A DNA stretch of 64,000 nt, taken from Candidatus Methanoplasma termitum. GTDB taxonomy: Archaea > Thermoplasmatota > Thermoplasmata > Methanomassiliicoccales > Methanomethylophilaceae. Positions 15,552-24,266 of this stretch are shown here, piece after piece. A program made the translations under genes and the position numbers. Below the pieces are notes generated by a model that was not told the origin of the DNA, did no database searches, and saw only the letters and a program-made list of their open reading frames with translations. The stretch is taken from positions 1,116,001-1,180,000 of the forward strand of contig NZ_CP010070.1 of NCBI RefSeq assembly GCF_000800805.1. Reading direction: 5' to 3'. The stretch's first letter is position 1; every line of letters starts with the position of its first letter.

Positions 15552-17024
15552 ATGACAAAGAAAAGTTCTGAAACGATCAAGGAAAGCGATCTTTCGCAAC
15601 TTTTTCTTCCAGAGAATCAGGAAAAGCTCAATCCGTTCCCTGAGATGTTCAGTGTAAAATTGAACTACGATATCATCAAGGACAAACTGGCGGACTGCAA
15701 AGTAAGGGATCATTTTGAAAAAGGGTTCGAATCTTTTCGAAAACGCTGCGCCGCCGATCCTTTTACGGACACTTACAGGAAGGACGTCTTAGACTACTAC
15801 CGCACATTCATGGCTAAGTATGAGCCGAAGATAACAAAGGAGATCGACAGACTGTTCAAAGGGAAATATCCGGAATACATGGTCACGATAGGCATCGGGG
15901 CGAATGAACTGTTCACCCGCTTTGCCGCATCCGTTAACAATAACAATAAGGGTCGCCGCCTCGAATGGCTCGTCATAAACTCCCCGAAGGACATGTCGTC
16001 TTTTCCCGATGATCTTACAATAGAGAACACCATTTTTCTCGAATTCTCGCGCAGCGGCGTTGCGGAGGAGACGGTCAAGATCCATGAATACCTCCCGAGA
16101 AAAGCAAAGAGGATCGTATTCGCTAACGGAGGGCCACTCGGAGAGCTTGCAAAAAGAGATGGCGATATTGTGCTTCCGCTCCCTCCCGAGATCTCCGGAA
16201 GATACGGGAGGAACAAGACGCCGATACTCTTGGCACCGATGATCGTAGCGGGAATGGATGTGGAACAGCACTGGAAAAATATCGATCTGGCTATTAGGAA
16301 GTTTGATATCTCGGATGGGAATTCTCTGCCTTTCGTTATCGCAAAATACATTTACATTTCTCAAAGGCTGCTGCCCCCCGACAGCTCCGTATATCTGGAT
16401 CTCAGCAACAAAAAAGAGCCGCATGCGAAAATGCATCCGTATAGGAATCTCATCTACCTCGGTTGCAACGATAATGACATGGGGCTGCTGGGGGATCAGT
16501 TCCTGCAGTTTTGGAACGAAGGCGTGAACAGACCCGGGAACGACCTGATGGTGACAAAGCTCTTCGGTCTCCCGAGAGACTCCCACATGAATATCGAAGG
16601 CATACTCGGAAATCCATACACAAAAATGGCCGTGTTCCTGCTTAGAACGAACATGCGCGAGCAGAAAATGCACCCCCTCATCTCGGCTACGCCCGATGTT
16701 CTCAACCCGGAGCACAAGGGGCTTCACTTCGGGGATGAGGACGTCATCTTCGCTATGGCAAATTACAGAAGGCTTTCCGAACTTATGCCTACCATATTCA
16801 TCGGCGTCCCGGGCAAGGTCTCGATGAGCCATTCAGCTGTTTTGGGTCAGCTTTTTGCTGACATCACGTTCATTTATTCAAATATGATCAATGTCAGATC
16901 GGGTGAAAATCCCGAAGTGCAATCGATAAGAGAGAACTCCAGCCGCTTCCTTTCATCGGGGGCAAAAGAGATCAGAGAAAAAGATCTGCCCATAGAAAAT
17001 GTTGCCCGGGAATTGACCAAGTAA
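15552..17024 (+). CDS. Phosphoglucose-isomerase-like SIS protein
   Basis: The 490-residue protein looks like a divergent glucose-6-phosphate isomerase. A first SIS domain contains IENTIFLEFSRSGVAEETVKI (about residues 156-176), equivalent to the phosphate-binding SKTxTTxET motif; then GGPLGELAKRDGDIVLPLPPEISGRYGRNKTPIL, and in the second half MNIEGILGNPYTKMAVFLL and SMSHSAVLGQLFADI. It is longer than cupin-type archaeal PGIs and closer to the bacterial type. A good GGGAGGTG site precedes the ATG. The upstream gap carries a TTTATACATAATATGG box near 15490. Glucose-6-phosphate/fructose-6-phosphate interconversion is likely but the exact substrate is unproven. Confidence 0.7.
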   Translation: MTKKSSETIKESDLSQLFLPENQEKLNPFPEMFSVKLNYDIIKDKLADCKVRDHFEKGFESFRKRCAADPFTDTYRKDVLDYYRTFMAKYEPKITKEIDRLFKGKYPEYMVTIGIGANELFTRFAASVNNNNKGRRLEWLVINSPKDMSSFPDDLTIENTIFLEFSRSGVAEETVKIHEYLPRKAKRIVFANGGPLGELAKRDGDIVLPLPPEISGRYGRNKTPILLAPMIVAGMDVEQHWKNIDLAIRKFDISDGNSLPFVIAKYIYISQRLLPPDSSVYLDLSNKKEPHAKMHPYRNLIYLGCNDNDMGLLGDQFLQFWNEGVNRPGNDLMVTKLFGLPRDSHMNIEGILGNPYTKMAVFLLRTNMREQKMHPLISATPDVLNPEHKGLHFGDEDVIFAMANYRRLSELMPTIFIGVPGKVSMSHSAVLGQLFADITFIYSNMINVRSGENPEVQSIRENSSRFLSSGAKEIREKDLPIENVARELTK

Positions 17025-17083
17025 CTGTTTTTTGCATAAGCCTTTATTATCATAACCGATTGACAGAATAGGGAGATTCGATC

Positions 17084-18082
17084 TTGAAAGTAAGAACGGG
17101 CGGCGGAGTCAAGGACATTAGGGCAGTGTGGTTCGACAAAGGGAAAGTCATGATGATCGACCAGAGGGAACTCCCCCATAAGATCGTGACCGTGAGTTTT
17201 GATAAATATCAAGATATTGCAGAAGCTATCAGGAATATGACGACCCGGGGCGCACCCTCTATCGGTGCGACCGCCGCCTACGGCATGTGCCTGGCAGCTC
17301 TTTCCGGCGTCGATCTTGACAAAGCAGCCAAGGACATCAAAGCTGCGAGACCTACCGCCAACGACCTGTTCTTTGCGGTGGATCACATGCTTGCCGGTCT
17401 CAAAGCAGGTTCTGATCCGATAGAAGCCGCGAACGGCTATGCCGACATGATCGTCGATAAATGCACAAAGATCGGGGAGTACGGTTCCGCACTCATTAAG
17501 AACGGAATGAAAGTAATGACCCATTGCAACGCGGGAGCCCTTGCCACCGTTGACGTAGGGACTGCATTGGCCCCTATGAGGAAAGCTTGGGCAGATGGAA
17601 AAAGATTCTTTGTTTATGCATCAGAAACAAGACCCAGGCTCCAAGGTATGCAGCTTACTGCGTGGGAGCTGGGTCAGGAAGGAATAGATCACGCCATCAT
17701 TCCCGACGGCGCTTCCGCATACTACATGGAAAAAGGCGTCGACCTTATCATTACGGGTGCGGACCGCATCACCGCAAACGGAGATTTTGCGAACAAGATC
17801 GGCACCTTCGATAAAGCTATCGCGGCAAAACACTTCGGTATCCCGTTCTATGTGGCGGCTCCGGTCTCCACATTCGACTTCGATACAAAGACCGGCAAGG
17901 ACATAGTGATCGAAGAAAGATCTGAAAAAGAGGTCACAGAGATCTATGGGATGAAGATAGCTCCGAAAGGCTCTCCCGCACTTAATCCCGCATTCGATGT
18001 CACTCCTGCGAAACTTGTCAGAGGATTCATAACAGAAAAAGGCATATTCGCTCCGAAAGATATCGGAAAGGTGAAACAATGA
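17084..18082 (+). CDS. mtnA: S-methyl-5-thioribose-1-phosphate isomerase / related aldose-phosphate isomerase
   Basis: The 332-residue protein shows the eIF2B-related isomerase fold: IRNMTTRGAPSIGATAAYG (about residues 50-68), MTHCNAGALATVDVGTALAP (about 145-164), ASETRPRLQGMQLTAWEL (about 182-199), ITGADRITANGDFANKIGT (about 221-239) and PFYVAAPVSTFD. It converts 5-methylthioribose-1-phosphate (or 5-deoxyribose-1-phosphate) into the ribulose form. Translation starts at TTG 17084, since the family starts directly before IRAVWFD. The stop overlaps the aldolase start by 4 bases (ATGA), so both are coupled; together they fit the anaerobic methylthioadenosine / 5-deoxyadenosine salvage known in methanogens. 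Confidence 0.9.
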   Translation: MKVRTGGGVKDIRAVWFDKGKVMMIDQRELPHKIVTVSFDKYQDIAEAIRNMTTRGAPSIGATAAYGMCLAALSGVDLDKAAKDIKAARPTANDLFFAVDHMLAGLKAGSDPIEAANGYADMIVDKCTKIGEYGSALIKNGMKVMTHCNAGALATVDVGTALAPMRKAWADGKRFFVYASETRPRLQGMQLTAWELGQEGIDHAIIPDGASAYYMEKGVDLIITGADRITANGDFANKIGTFDKAIAAKHFGIPFYVAAPVSTFDFDTKTGKDIVIEERSEKEVTEIYGMKIAPKGSPALNPAFDVTPAKLVRGFITEKGIFAPKDIGKVKQ

Positions 18083-18684
18083 ACGAGCAATCTGCACGCG
18101 TAAAACTGGCAGAGATATGCAAACTTCTCTATGACAGGAATCTCACAGTGTCGGCAGGAGGGAACATGAGCCTTCGCCTCAACGAAAAAGAGTTCATTAT
18201 CACACCTACCGGGAGGAATAAAGGCATGCTCCGACCAGACGAGATGGTTCTGATGAACATCGGAGGGAAAGTTCTTTCCGACGGAAAACCGTCTATTGAA
18301 AGAACATTTCATATTGCATTCTACAAAGCAAACCCCGACACGAACTCGGTGATACACTGCCACCCGCTGTACTGCACTTCGCTGGCGGTCAAAGGGGAGA
18401 AGATAAGAAGTTCGCTTACTCCCGAAGGTGTGCTTCTTTTAGGAGACGTCCCCCTTGTCGGGTACTTCACACCGGGATCGAAGAAACTCGCCGACGCCGT
18501 TGCCGAAAACACTTCATGCAAAGCGATCCTGATGGCGAGGCATGGCGCGATAACCCAAGGCAGGACCATCGAAGAAGCGTTCAACAGAATGGAAGAGTTG
18601 GAATTCCAGGCCAAGCTGCAGATGCTGACGGCCGGTGCTGACGAACTCCCGTTGTCAGAGATCAAGAAACTTGAGAAGATGTGA
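18079..18684 (+). CDS. Class II aldolase (L-fuculose-phosphate-aldolase type)
   Basis: The 201-residue protein has the zinc-aldolase/adducin fold: SAGGNMSLRL (about residues 28-37), ITPTGRNKGMLRPDEMV, the metal ligands HCHP (about 95-98), GDVPLVGYFTPGSKKLADAV and ARHGAITQG with a third His. The catalytic Glu is in the SLTPEG region. Fused by overlap to mtnA, it probably cleaves 5-(methylthio- or deoxy-)ribulose-1-phosphate to dihydroxyacetone phosphate and an aldehyde, as described for the shunt in methanogens and other anaerobes. It is followed 4 bases later by nop5. Confidence 0.88.
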   Translation: MNEQSARVKLAEICKLLYDRNLTVSAGGNMSLRLNEKEFIITPTGRNKGMLRPDEMVLMNIGGKVLSDGKPSIERTFHIAFYKANPDTNSVIHCHPLYCTSLAVKGEKIRSSLTPEGVLLLGDVPLVGYFTPGSKKLADAVAENTSCKAILMARHGAITQGRTIEEAFNRMEELEFQAKLQMLTAGADELPLSEIKKLEKM

Positions 18685-18688
18685 TCCC

Positions 18689-19771
18689 ATGGCAGTCCTC
18701 GTAACAAAATGGTTCGGTATTTTCCTCATTGACGAGAAGACCGGAAAAATTATCGAAAAAAGGCTTATGCCGAAGGACCCGAACCTTATTGCGGAAAGGT
18801 TAGCGTTAGTACAAAGAGGGTCAATTCTTGAAGAGGAAAAAGAGCTTGCCGGAAAGCTGCCGAAGATCTCCGTCTCAAATACCAGACAATCGGGGCTCGG
18901 AAGGCCGATGTTCTATGACTCTTCGTTCCTCGATCCAAAGTCGTTCGGTTTCACTGAAGAGATAATGCACAGCGCCATGCTGGGTCTGGGGAAATTGAGA
19001 ACGTCTGAGCCTGTCCCCAAAGACAGGAATCTCGTCCATGCCATAAGGGGATTGGACGATCTGATCGAAAGCACCAACCTCTTGAACGAAAGGCTTCACG
19101 AATGGTACGGGATGCATTTTCCAGAGCTTGCGGATGTTGCAAAAGATGAAAGATATGCCGCTCTCATTTCAGAACTGGGCGACAGGGATAGCATAATCAA
19201 AGAATTGGGTCTGGATATCAGCTCCATCGGGTCCGACTTTGCCGACCGTGACCTGAAAGAGACAATGGACCTTGCCGAGACAGTGATAAGACTGTACGAA
19301 GAGAAAGAGAGGATGGAACAGTACATAACCGAAATTGCAACCGGAGCAGCGCCTAATATGTGCGCGATCATTGATGCTCCGCTGTCGGCCAGACTCATTT
19401 CATTAGCTGGGGGATTGGATAGACTTTCTACCCTTCCATCTTCAACAGTACAGCTTCTGGGTGCCGAAAAAGCAATGTTCAGACATTTGAGATCGGGCAA
19501 GCGCCCCCCGAAACACGGAGTGATATATCAGCATCCCGACATCCACAGATCACCTTACTGGCAGAGGGGGAAGATAGCCAGAGCGCTTGCCGGGAAGGTC
19601 CTCATCGCCGCGAAGATAGATGCCAACAGAGGGGAGTTCATAGGGGACAAACTGAAAGAAGAGTTTGCGGCACGCGTCAAGGATATTCAGGAGCGTTACC
19701 CTGAAGCGCCGAAAAAACAACAGAGCCAGAACAGGCCGAATAAGAAACGTGGTAATCGGCCCAGGCGCTGA
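18689..19771 (+). CDS. Nop5 / Nop56-58 core protein of box C/D ribonucleoprotein
   Basis: Nop5 bridges L7Ae-bound box C/D RNA and fibrillarin in the archaeal 2'-O-methylation complex. The 360-residue protein starts MAVLVTKWFGIFLIDEKTGKI, followed by a helical coiled-coil region (about residues 110-215: LLNERLHEWYGMHFPELA...), and the Nop domain with TEIATGAAPNMCAIIDAPLSARLISLAGGLDRLSTLPSSTVQLLGAEKAMFRHLRSGKRPPKHGVIYQHPDIHRSPYWQRGKIARALAGKVLIAAKID, which is nearly invariant. The tail is Lys/Arg-rich. ATG at 18689, four bases after the aldolase gene. Fibrillarin, usually adjacent in Euryarchaeota, is not in this window. Confidence 0.95.
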   Translation: MAVLVTKWFGIFLIDEKTGKIIEKRLMPKDPNLIAERLALVQRGSILEEEKELAGKLPKISVSNTRQSGLGRPMFYDSSFLDPKSFGFTEEIMHSAMLGLGKLRTSEPVPKDRNLVHAIRGLDDLIESTNLLNERLHEWYGMHFPELADVAKDERYAALISELGDRDSIIKELGLDISSIGSDFADRDLKETMDLAETVIRLYEEKERMEQYITEIATGAAPNMCAIIDAPLSARLISLAGGLDRLSTLPSSTVQLLGAEKAMFRHLRSGKRPPKHGVIYQHPDIHRSPYWQRGKIARALAGKVLIAAKIDANRGEFIGDKLKEEFAARVKDIQERYPEAPKKQQSQNRPNKKRGNRPRR

Positions 19772-19783
19772 ACCGCTGACAGA

Positions 19784-19793
19784 ATATATTTAA
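19784..19793 (+). promoter_or_regulatory. Probable TATA box of the aIF5A transcript
   Basis: ATATATTTAA lies 31 bases before an ATG at 19824 that opens a 24-codon frame and 120 bases before the aIF5A start. The position suggests transcription begins near 19815-19825, so the leader would contain this small frame. Confidence 0.5.
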
Positions 19794-19823
19794 TATCGGG
19801 GACAGATAAGGAATTCAGATAAT

Positions 19824-19898
19824 ATGCTGTCCCAATACAATAAATCGCAGTTCACCCAGTGTTTCAAAGGGGAGTTGGACTTCAGGCCAGCAGAATAA
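19824..19898 (+). CDS. Possible 24-residue leader ORF before aIF5A
   Basis: A short frame runs from ATG 19824 to TAA 19896-19898 (MLSQYNKSQF...FRPAE) and ends 14 bases before the aIF5A start. Its TAA directly touches the AAGGAAGG element that serves as ribosome-binding site for aIF5A. It could act in cis on aIF5A translation or be an incidental frame; no homologue is recognised. Confidence 0.3.
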   Translation: MLSQYNKSQFTQCFKGELDFRPAE

Positions 19899-19912
19899 GG
19901 AAGGTTAAAAAC

Positions 19913-20290
19913 ATGTGGGAAATGAAAGAGATCAGGGAATTGAAGGTCGGAAGATATGTCAACATTGATGAGTCCCCCTGCAAGATCGTATCGATCAGCA
20001 CATCAAAGCCCGGAAAACACGGATCGGCAAAGGCCAGCATCGATGCGGTAGACATTTTCACAGGATCCAAGAAATCGATCAACGCACCGGTGAGCACAAA
20101 GGTACAGGTCCCCCAGATCGACAGACGGAAAGGACAGGTATTGTCGATACGCGACAACGAAGTCCAGATAATGGATCTTGAAACATTCGAGACCTTCTCA
20201 ATGGCGATCAACGAAGATCATGAGAGCCCCCTCGTAGAGGGTGGAGAGACCATGTACATCGTTGCCATGGGAAAAAGCAAACTCCTGTAA
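19913..20290 (+). CDS. Translation factor aIF5A
   Basis: aIF5A relieves ribosome stalling and carries a (deoxy)hypusine made from spermidine. The 125-residue protein has the N-terminal SH3-like domain with the modification loop STSKPGKHGSAK; Lys35 of GKHG is the modified residue. The C-terminal OB domain follows (GQVLSIRDNEVQIMDLETFETFSMAI). I start at 19913 (MWEMKEIREL), preceded by AAGGAAGG. The gene is followed after one base by agmatinase, which makes the polyamine precursor putrescine, so operon structure links the factor to its own modification. Confidence 0.95.
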   Translation: MWEMKEIRELKVGRYVNIDESPCKIVSISTSKPGKHGSAKASIDAVDIFTGSKKSINAPVSTKVQVPQIDRRKGQVLSIRDNEVQIMDLETFETFSMAINEDHESPLVEGGETMYIVAMGKSKLL

Positions 20291-20291
20291 G

Positions 20292-21161
20292 GTGGATCCT
20301 TTGTCGTATGGGCTGTCTTATGCGGGTGCCGAATCTGATTATGACTCGGCAGACGCATTCCTTTTGGGCATCCCCTATGACAGGACATCGAGTTTTAAGT
20401 CAGGCGCCGCCGAAGCACCTGCCCACATAAGAAGAGCATCTTACAATTTCGAGGAGCTCCACTTCGAACACGGCCTCGACCTTCCTCGGCTGAATATTTT
20501 CGACCAAGGCGACTGCGAGCACGTGTTCCTTCCCGAAGATATGATGGAAGAAGTTAAGTTCTTCATTTCCCCCGCAATAAGGGATAAAAAATTCACTGTC
20601 GCAGTGGGTGGAGAACATTCGATCAACATGCCCATAATACAGTGTTTCAAAAAGAATGACATCGCATTGATAACAATAGATGCGCACCTCGATTCCAGGG
20701 ACGAATACCTCGGGACCCCTTACAGCCACGCATGTGTGACAAGGCGCGCCGCAGAACACCTGGGGATCGATAACGTCTTTGCGCTCGGCGTAAGATCGAT
20801 ATCGAAAGAAGAGCTGGAAAGGGATGATGTCATTCCCTACACAACATCTTTCGAGATCAAAGAAAAAGGGATAGAACGGGCAGTGAAAAAAGCGTTGGAT
20901 AGTGTGAAAAGCGAGCATGTTTATCTTTCACTGGATATAGACGGTATCGACCCTGCTTATGCGCCCGGTACGGGCACCCCCGAGCCGTTCGGCCTTGACC
21001 CACTGGATGTTAAGAGAACGATCAATCTCATAGGCGGTAGGTTAGTGGGTTTTGATGTTACCGAAGTGTGCCCCCCTGCGGATCCGTCGGGAATAACATC
21101 CGCTCTTGCGGCGAGGTTCATAAACGAAGTGCTGGCAGTGCATTCTAAATATCTTACTTGA
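20292..21161 (+). CDS. speB: Agmatinase (ureohydrolase family)
   Basis: The enzyme hydrolyses agmatine to putrescine and urea with two Mn ions. Motifs: AVGGEHSINMPI (about residues 98-109), TIDAHLDSRDEY (about 122-133, the DxHxD metal motif), and LSLDIDGIDPAYAPGTGTPEPFG (about 214-236, the DxDxxDP metal motif). About 289 residues. I start at GTG 20292, two bases after the aIF5A stop; the frame is open further upstream but inside aIF5A. A few bases overlap at the 3' end with the convergent glmM (21154-21161). Confidence 0.92.
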   Translation: MDPLSYGLSYAGAESDYDSADAFLLGIPYDRTSSFKSGAAEAPAHIRRASYNFEELHFEHGLDLPRLNIFDQGDCEHVFLPEDMMEEVKFFISPAIRDKKFTVAVGGEHSINMPIIQCFKKNDIALITIDAHLDSRDEYLGTPYSHACVTRRAAEHLGIDNVFALGVRSISKEELERDDVIPYTTSFEIKEKGIERAVKKALDSVKSEHVYLSLDIDGIDPAYAPGTGTPEPFGLDPLDVKRTINLIGGRLVGFDVTEVCPPADPSGITSALAARFINEVLAVHSKYLT

Positions 21162-22512
21162 ACCACATATTCAGATACTCTTTGACCATTGTTTCATATT
21201 TCTCTGCCCTCTGGTTTGCAACGACCTCGTCCTTTGATTCAGAGAATATTCTGAACGCCGGCTCTGTACCGGAGGGTCTGGCTAAGACCCATCCGTCGTC
21301 GTACGTCGCCTTCATTCCATCGACCTTATCTATCATCGCACCGGCGCTTTCGTTCTCGATATACTCAAGCACATGCTTTTTCATATCGTTGGGGCAGTCT
21401 ATCTTCTTCTTCACAGTATAGTAGATCGGAAGTTTAGATACTTGGTTCTTCAGCGGGCCAGCCTTGGCGACGCATTCGAGCATCTTGGCTATTGCCATCC
21501 CGCCGTCCCTGCAGAACTGTTGCTCCGGGAAGATCAGACCGCCATTCTCCTCCCCCCCGAATATCGCTCCTGTCTCCATCATCTTCCTGGCAACTATGGG
21601 GGACCCGACCGCGGTGAATATGATCGTTCCGCCTGCAGCCTCGACCACCTCCGCGACTAGCGACGATGTACTTACCGGCGTTACGATCAGTCCCTTTTGT
21701 TTGGAAAGAGTATACTTTGACAACAGTGCCAGACTCTTGTCCCCTCCGACGAACTTGCCGTCGCTGGTAATGAATACACACCTGTCTGCGTCTCCGTCGT
21801 GCGCTATTCCGAGGTCCGACCTTGTTGCCCTTGTCAAAGAAAGTACATCCTTGATGTTGTCTTCGGTAGGCTCTATCGGGCGGCCGGGGGACTCTCCCTG
21901 CGGGTTGCAGTTGAGCGTTATCGCCTTTACGTTAAGCTTTTTGAGCAGCAGGGGAGAGGTCTCGTATGCCGCACCGTTTGCACAGTCGAGGCATACTCTC
22001 AGCTCTGCTTTTCTTATGGCATCGGCATCTACCTTAGAAACTATCGCATCGACATATTCCTCTCCGGCACCCCATACTCTCTCCATTTCGCCCGTATAAT
22101 TCCACGCTGCCCCGGGGATCTCTTTTGAGAATTGCTCTTCGATCGCTTCTTCTTCCTTTCTGGTTGCTTCAGTTCCGTCGTATGAAATGCATTTGATGCC
22201 GTTGAACATGGGGGGATTGTGGGAGGCGGTGATCATTACTCCTCCCTTTATGTCGCTGCGCGTTCTCACATAATACTGAAGTGCCGGCGTAGGCAGCACT
22301 CCGAGATCGAGCACGTTTCTTCCCACGGCCATTATGCCTGCAGATATGGCCATCTTCAGCATATCGGCCGATGTCCTTGTATCCGAGGCCACAGCCACCA
22401 TTCCATTCATCACGGTCCCGATGGCCTTCCCCAACTGCAGTACCATTTCCGAGGTCATATCCTCGTTGATGATCCCTCTCACTCCGTTTGTACCGAAAAG
22501 CCTCTCAGCCAA
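21154..22512 (-). CDS. glmM: Phosphoglucosamine mutase / phosphohexomutase
   Basis: The protein of 452 residues converts glucosamine-6-phosphate and -1-phosphate (or the mannose/glucose analogues). It starts MAERLFGTNGVRGIIN, has the phosphoserine loop TASHNPP with Ser97, the magnesium loop AHDGDADRCVF (about residues 236-246), the sugar-binding GGEENGG and the C-terminal phosphate loop RPSGTEPAFRIF. The FGTNGVRG start and GEENGG favour GlmM over phosphomannomutase, though archaeal members of this branch can be mixed in specificity. It leads a minus-strand group and supplies sugar nucleotides for surface glycans. Confidence 0.9.
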   Translation of the reverse strand: MAERLFGTNGVRGIINEDMTSEMVLQLGKAIGTVMNGMVAVASDTRTSADMLKMAISAGIMAVGRNVLDLGVLPTPALQYYVRTRSDIKGGVMITASHNPPMFNGIKCISYDGTEATRKEEEAIEEQFSKEIPGAAWNYTGEMERVWGAGEEYVDAIVSKVDADAIRKAELRVCLDCANGAAYETSPLLLKKLNVKAITLNCNPQGESPGRPIEPTEDNIKDVLSLTRATRSDLGIAHDGDADRCVFITSDGKFVGGDKSLALLSKYTLSKQKGLIVTPVSTSSLVAEVVEAAGGTIIFTAVGSPIVARKMMETGAIFGGEENGGLIFPEQQFCRDGGMAIAKMLECVAKAGPLKNQVSKLPIYYTVKKKIDCPNDMKKHVLEYIENESAGAMIDKVDGMKATYDDGWVLARPSGTEPAFRIFSESKDEVVANQRAEKYETMVKEYLNMWFK

Positions 22513-22513
22513 C

Positions 22514-23170
22514 TCATATCCTCCTCGCAGAAAGTATGATCGCTATCGTGTCCGCACACGCCTTGCATGTGTCGGCGGCCATTTCCATAGCAAATATGAG
22601 CTCTCTTGCCAACATGACCGCGCGTGGATCCATAGGAGAAAGGTGCACCTGTTTCGTGCAGGAAAAATACAGCCCGTCGATTATCTTCTCTTGGTCGTAG
22701 ACCGCATCAATGTTCCCAAGTGTCTCTGTCGGCGATGTTTCCATGTTCTCGGTCGTTTTCACGAGGTGTTTTACGGCTGTGATGAGCTCGGATGCCATTT
22801 TGCCCATTTCTATCCAAATGTAGTCAGGAACAAGTGCTTTGGTCTCGACCAGAAGCTGAATGTGTATAGCGCCCTCCTTGGCCCAGTTTGCTATGGAATC
22901 CATTTTTCTGATGAAGTATATCAGATCCTCTCTCTCCTGGACGCTCAATTCTCCGCCGGAAGCGTCCTCGCATAGCTTATCCTCTATTTTATCGGCCTCC
23001 GCTTCCTGCATGATTAGCCTTTCGATGCATTTCATTGCGTTCACCTGATCCCCTTTCGCCATTGCTTTCATCGCAAGGTCGAGTTCTGTCACGGTATCCT
23101 GAACCATAAGACCATGGCTCCTTGAGCCCATCATCACCGTCTCTCCTTTCCTCTTGGAAAGCCACAACAT
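22514..23170 (-). CDS. PhoU-like protein, DUF47/TIGR00153 family
   Basis: The 218-residue protein is all helical with the repeated Glu/Asp-rich metal-binding pattern of PhoU-like DUF47 proteins: EAEADKIEDKLCEDASGGELSVQEREDLIYFIRKMDSIANWAKEGA is the characteristic block. Such proteins usually accompany low-affinity phosphate transporters and tune uptake. I start at MLWLSKRKGE (23170) because the family begins WLSKRK and the upstream part overlaps the ATPase gene. It lies 13 bases after the ABC ATPase and 1 base before glmM, so it belongs to the importer operon and hints at phosphate or a related oxyanion as substrate. Confidence 0.82.
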   Translation of the reverse strand: MLWLSKRKGETVMMGSRSHGLMVQDTVTELDLAMKAMAKGDQVNAMKCIERLIMQEAEADKIEDKLCEDASGGELSVQEREDLIYFIRKMDSIANWAKEGAIHIQLLVETKALVPDYIWIEMGKMASELITAVKHLVKTTENMETSPTETLGNIDAVYDQEKIIDGLYFSCTKQVHLSPMDPRAVMLARELIFAMEMAADTCKACADTIAIILSARRI

Positions 23171-23183
23171 TATCCCTTTCTTT

Positions 23184-24266
23184 TCATTCAAGTTCGATCG
23201 CCTCTTCCAATCCCTCTTTCGGTCTTTCGAAGACCTTTGTGGCCCTCTTGTTGAAAACAAGATAGACCTTGTCACCCACTTCCGGCACCTCGCTGTTGGC
23301 CGAAATGTTATAGTCAATATAGTCGCCAGTCTCCGCCTGGGTCCTTATCCTCCAATAAAAGCCCATGAACACCACTCCCATTATTCTCGCTCTGAGACCG
23401 TCGTTCGCAGTATATACGTTCTCTGGACGGACAGATATTACCACAGGGGTCCCTTTTTCGAAATCAGACTTAGCCACTCTGATCTTCTGGCCGTCCCTGA
23501 GCCTGACCACCGTCCATCCGTTCTTCGTTTTGCCCAGGACGGTACATTCGAGAAGGTTGGTCTCCCCGATGAAATATGCCGTAAAGACCGTCTTTGGATC
23601 CCTGTACATATCCAGCGGGGTTCCGACCTCTGCGGTCCTTCCCGCCCTGAGAAGTATGATCCTGTCCGATACGGACATCGCTTCCTCCTGATCGTGCGTT
23701 ATGTGAAGAACGGTTATCCCGAGCTTTTTGACCAGCCTTCTTATCTCATATCTCAATTCCACACGCACCCTCGCATCAAGCGCAGAGAACGGTTCATCAA
23801 GCATGAGCATCTTCGATCCGGATGCCAACGCCCTTGCGATGGAGACCTTTTGCTGTTCACCGCCGGAAAGTTCATTGGGGAACATTCCGGCGCGGTCGAA
23901 CATCTTGACGAGTTGGAGATATTCTTCTGCTATCAGACATGTTTCGCCCACGCACATATCTTTGACCCTTGGGCTGTAACCGACATTGTCCTCGACGGTC
24001 ATGTTGGGGAACAGTGCTATGTTCTGGAAAACATATCCTGTATCCCTGTCCTCGATCGGTATTTCTGTAACATCAATACCATCGACAAGGACCCTTCCGC
24101 TTGTCGGCGTAAGTATTCCGGATATGACCTTTATAAGGGTGGTCTTACCGCATCCGGACGGCCCCAGAATTGTCAGATATTCTCCTGTCTCTATTGAGAG
24201 GCTGATGTTCTTTATCGCATAGAAATCTCCGAACTTCATTGAGACATCGTCAAGTTCTATTTTCAT
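23184..24266 (-). CDS. ABC importer ATPase 2 (with TOBE domain)
   Basis: The 360-residue ATPase has Walker A GPSGCGKTT (residues 35-43), Q-loop FQNIALFPNMTV, signature LSGGEQQK (133-140), Walker B MLMLDEPFSALDARV and switch HITHDQEEAMSVSDR. Residues about 240-360 form a TOBE-like regulatory domain (VVISVRPENVY). This is the CUT1/oxyanion/iron importer type of ATPase. Its stop is 13 bases from the PhoU-like gene and its start overlaps the stop of the other ATPase by one base. It differs clearly from its partner, so the motor is probably a heterodimer. Confidence 0.9.
   Translation of the reverse strand: MKIELDDVSMKFGDFYAIKNISLSIETGEYLTILGPSGCGKTTLIKVISGILTPTSGRVLVDGIDVTEIPIEDRDTGYVFQNIALFPNMTVEDNVGYSPRVKDMCVGETCLIAEEYLQLVKMFDRAGMFPNELSGGEQQKVSIARALASGSKMLMLDEPFSALDARVRVELRYEIRRLVKKLGITVLHITHDQEEAMSVSDRIILLRAGRTAEVGTPLDMYRDPKTVFTAYFIGETNLLECTVLGKTKNGWTVVRLRDGQKIRVAKSDFEKGTPVVISVRPENVYTANDGLRARIMGVVFMGFYWRIRTQAETGDYIDYNISANSEVPEVGDKVYLVFNKRATKVFERPKEGLEEAIELE

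Noticed and set aside
15789-16832. 347-residue minus-strand frame across the PGI-like gene
   Set aside because: Long but with an Arg/His/Val-rich composition typical of antisense frames in GC-rich codons; the plus strand shows SIS motifs and a strong ribosome site.
23154-24197. 347-residue plus-strand frame across the ABC ATPase
   Set aside because: Antisense shadow; the minus strand carries complete Walker and signature motifs.
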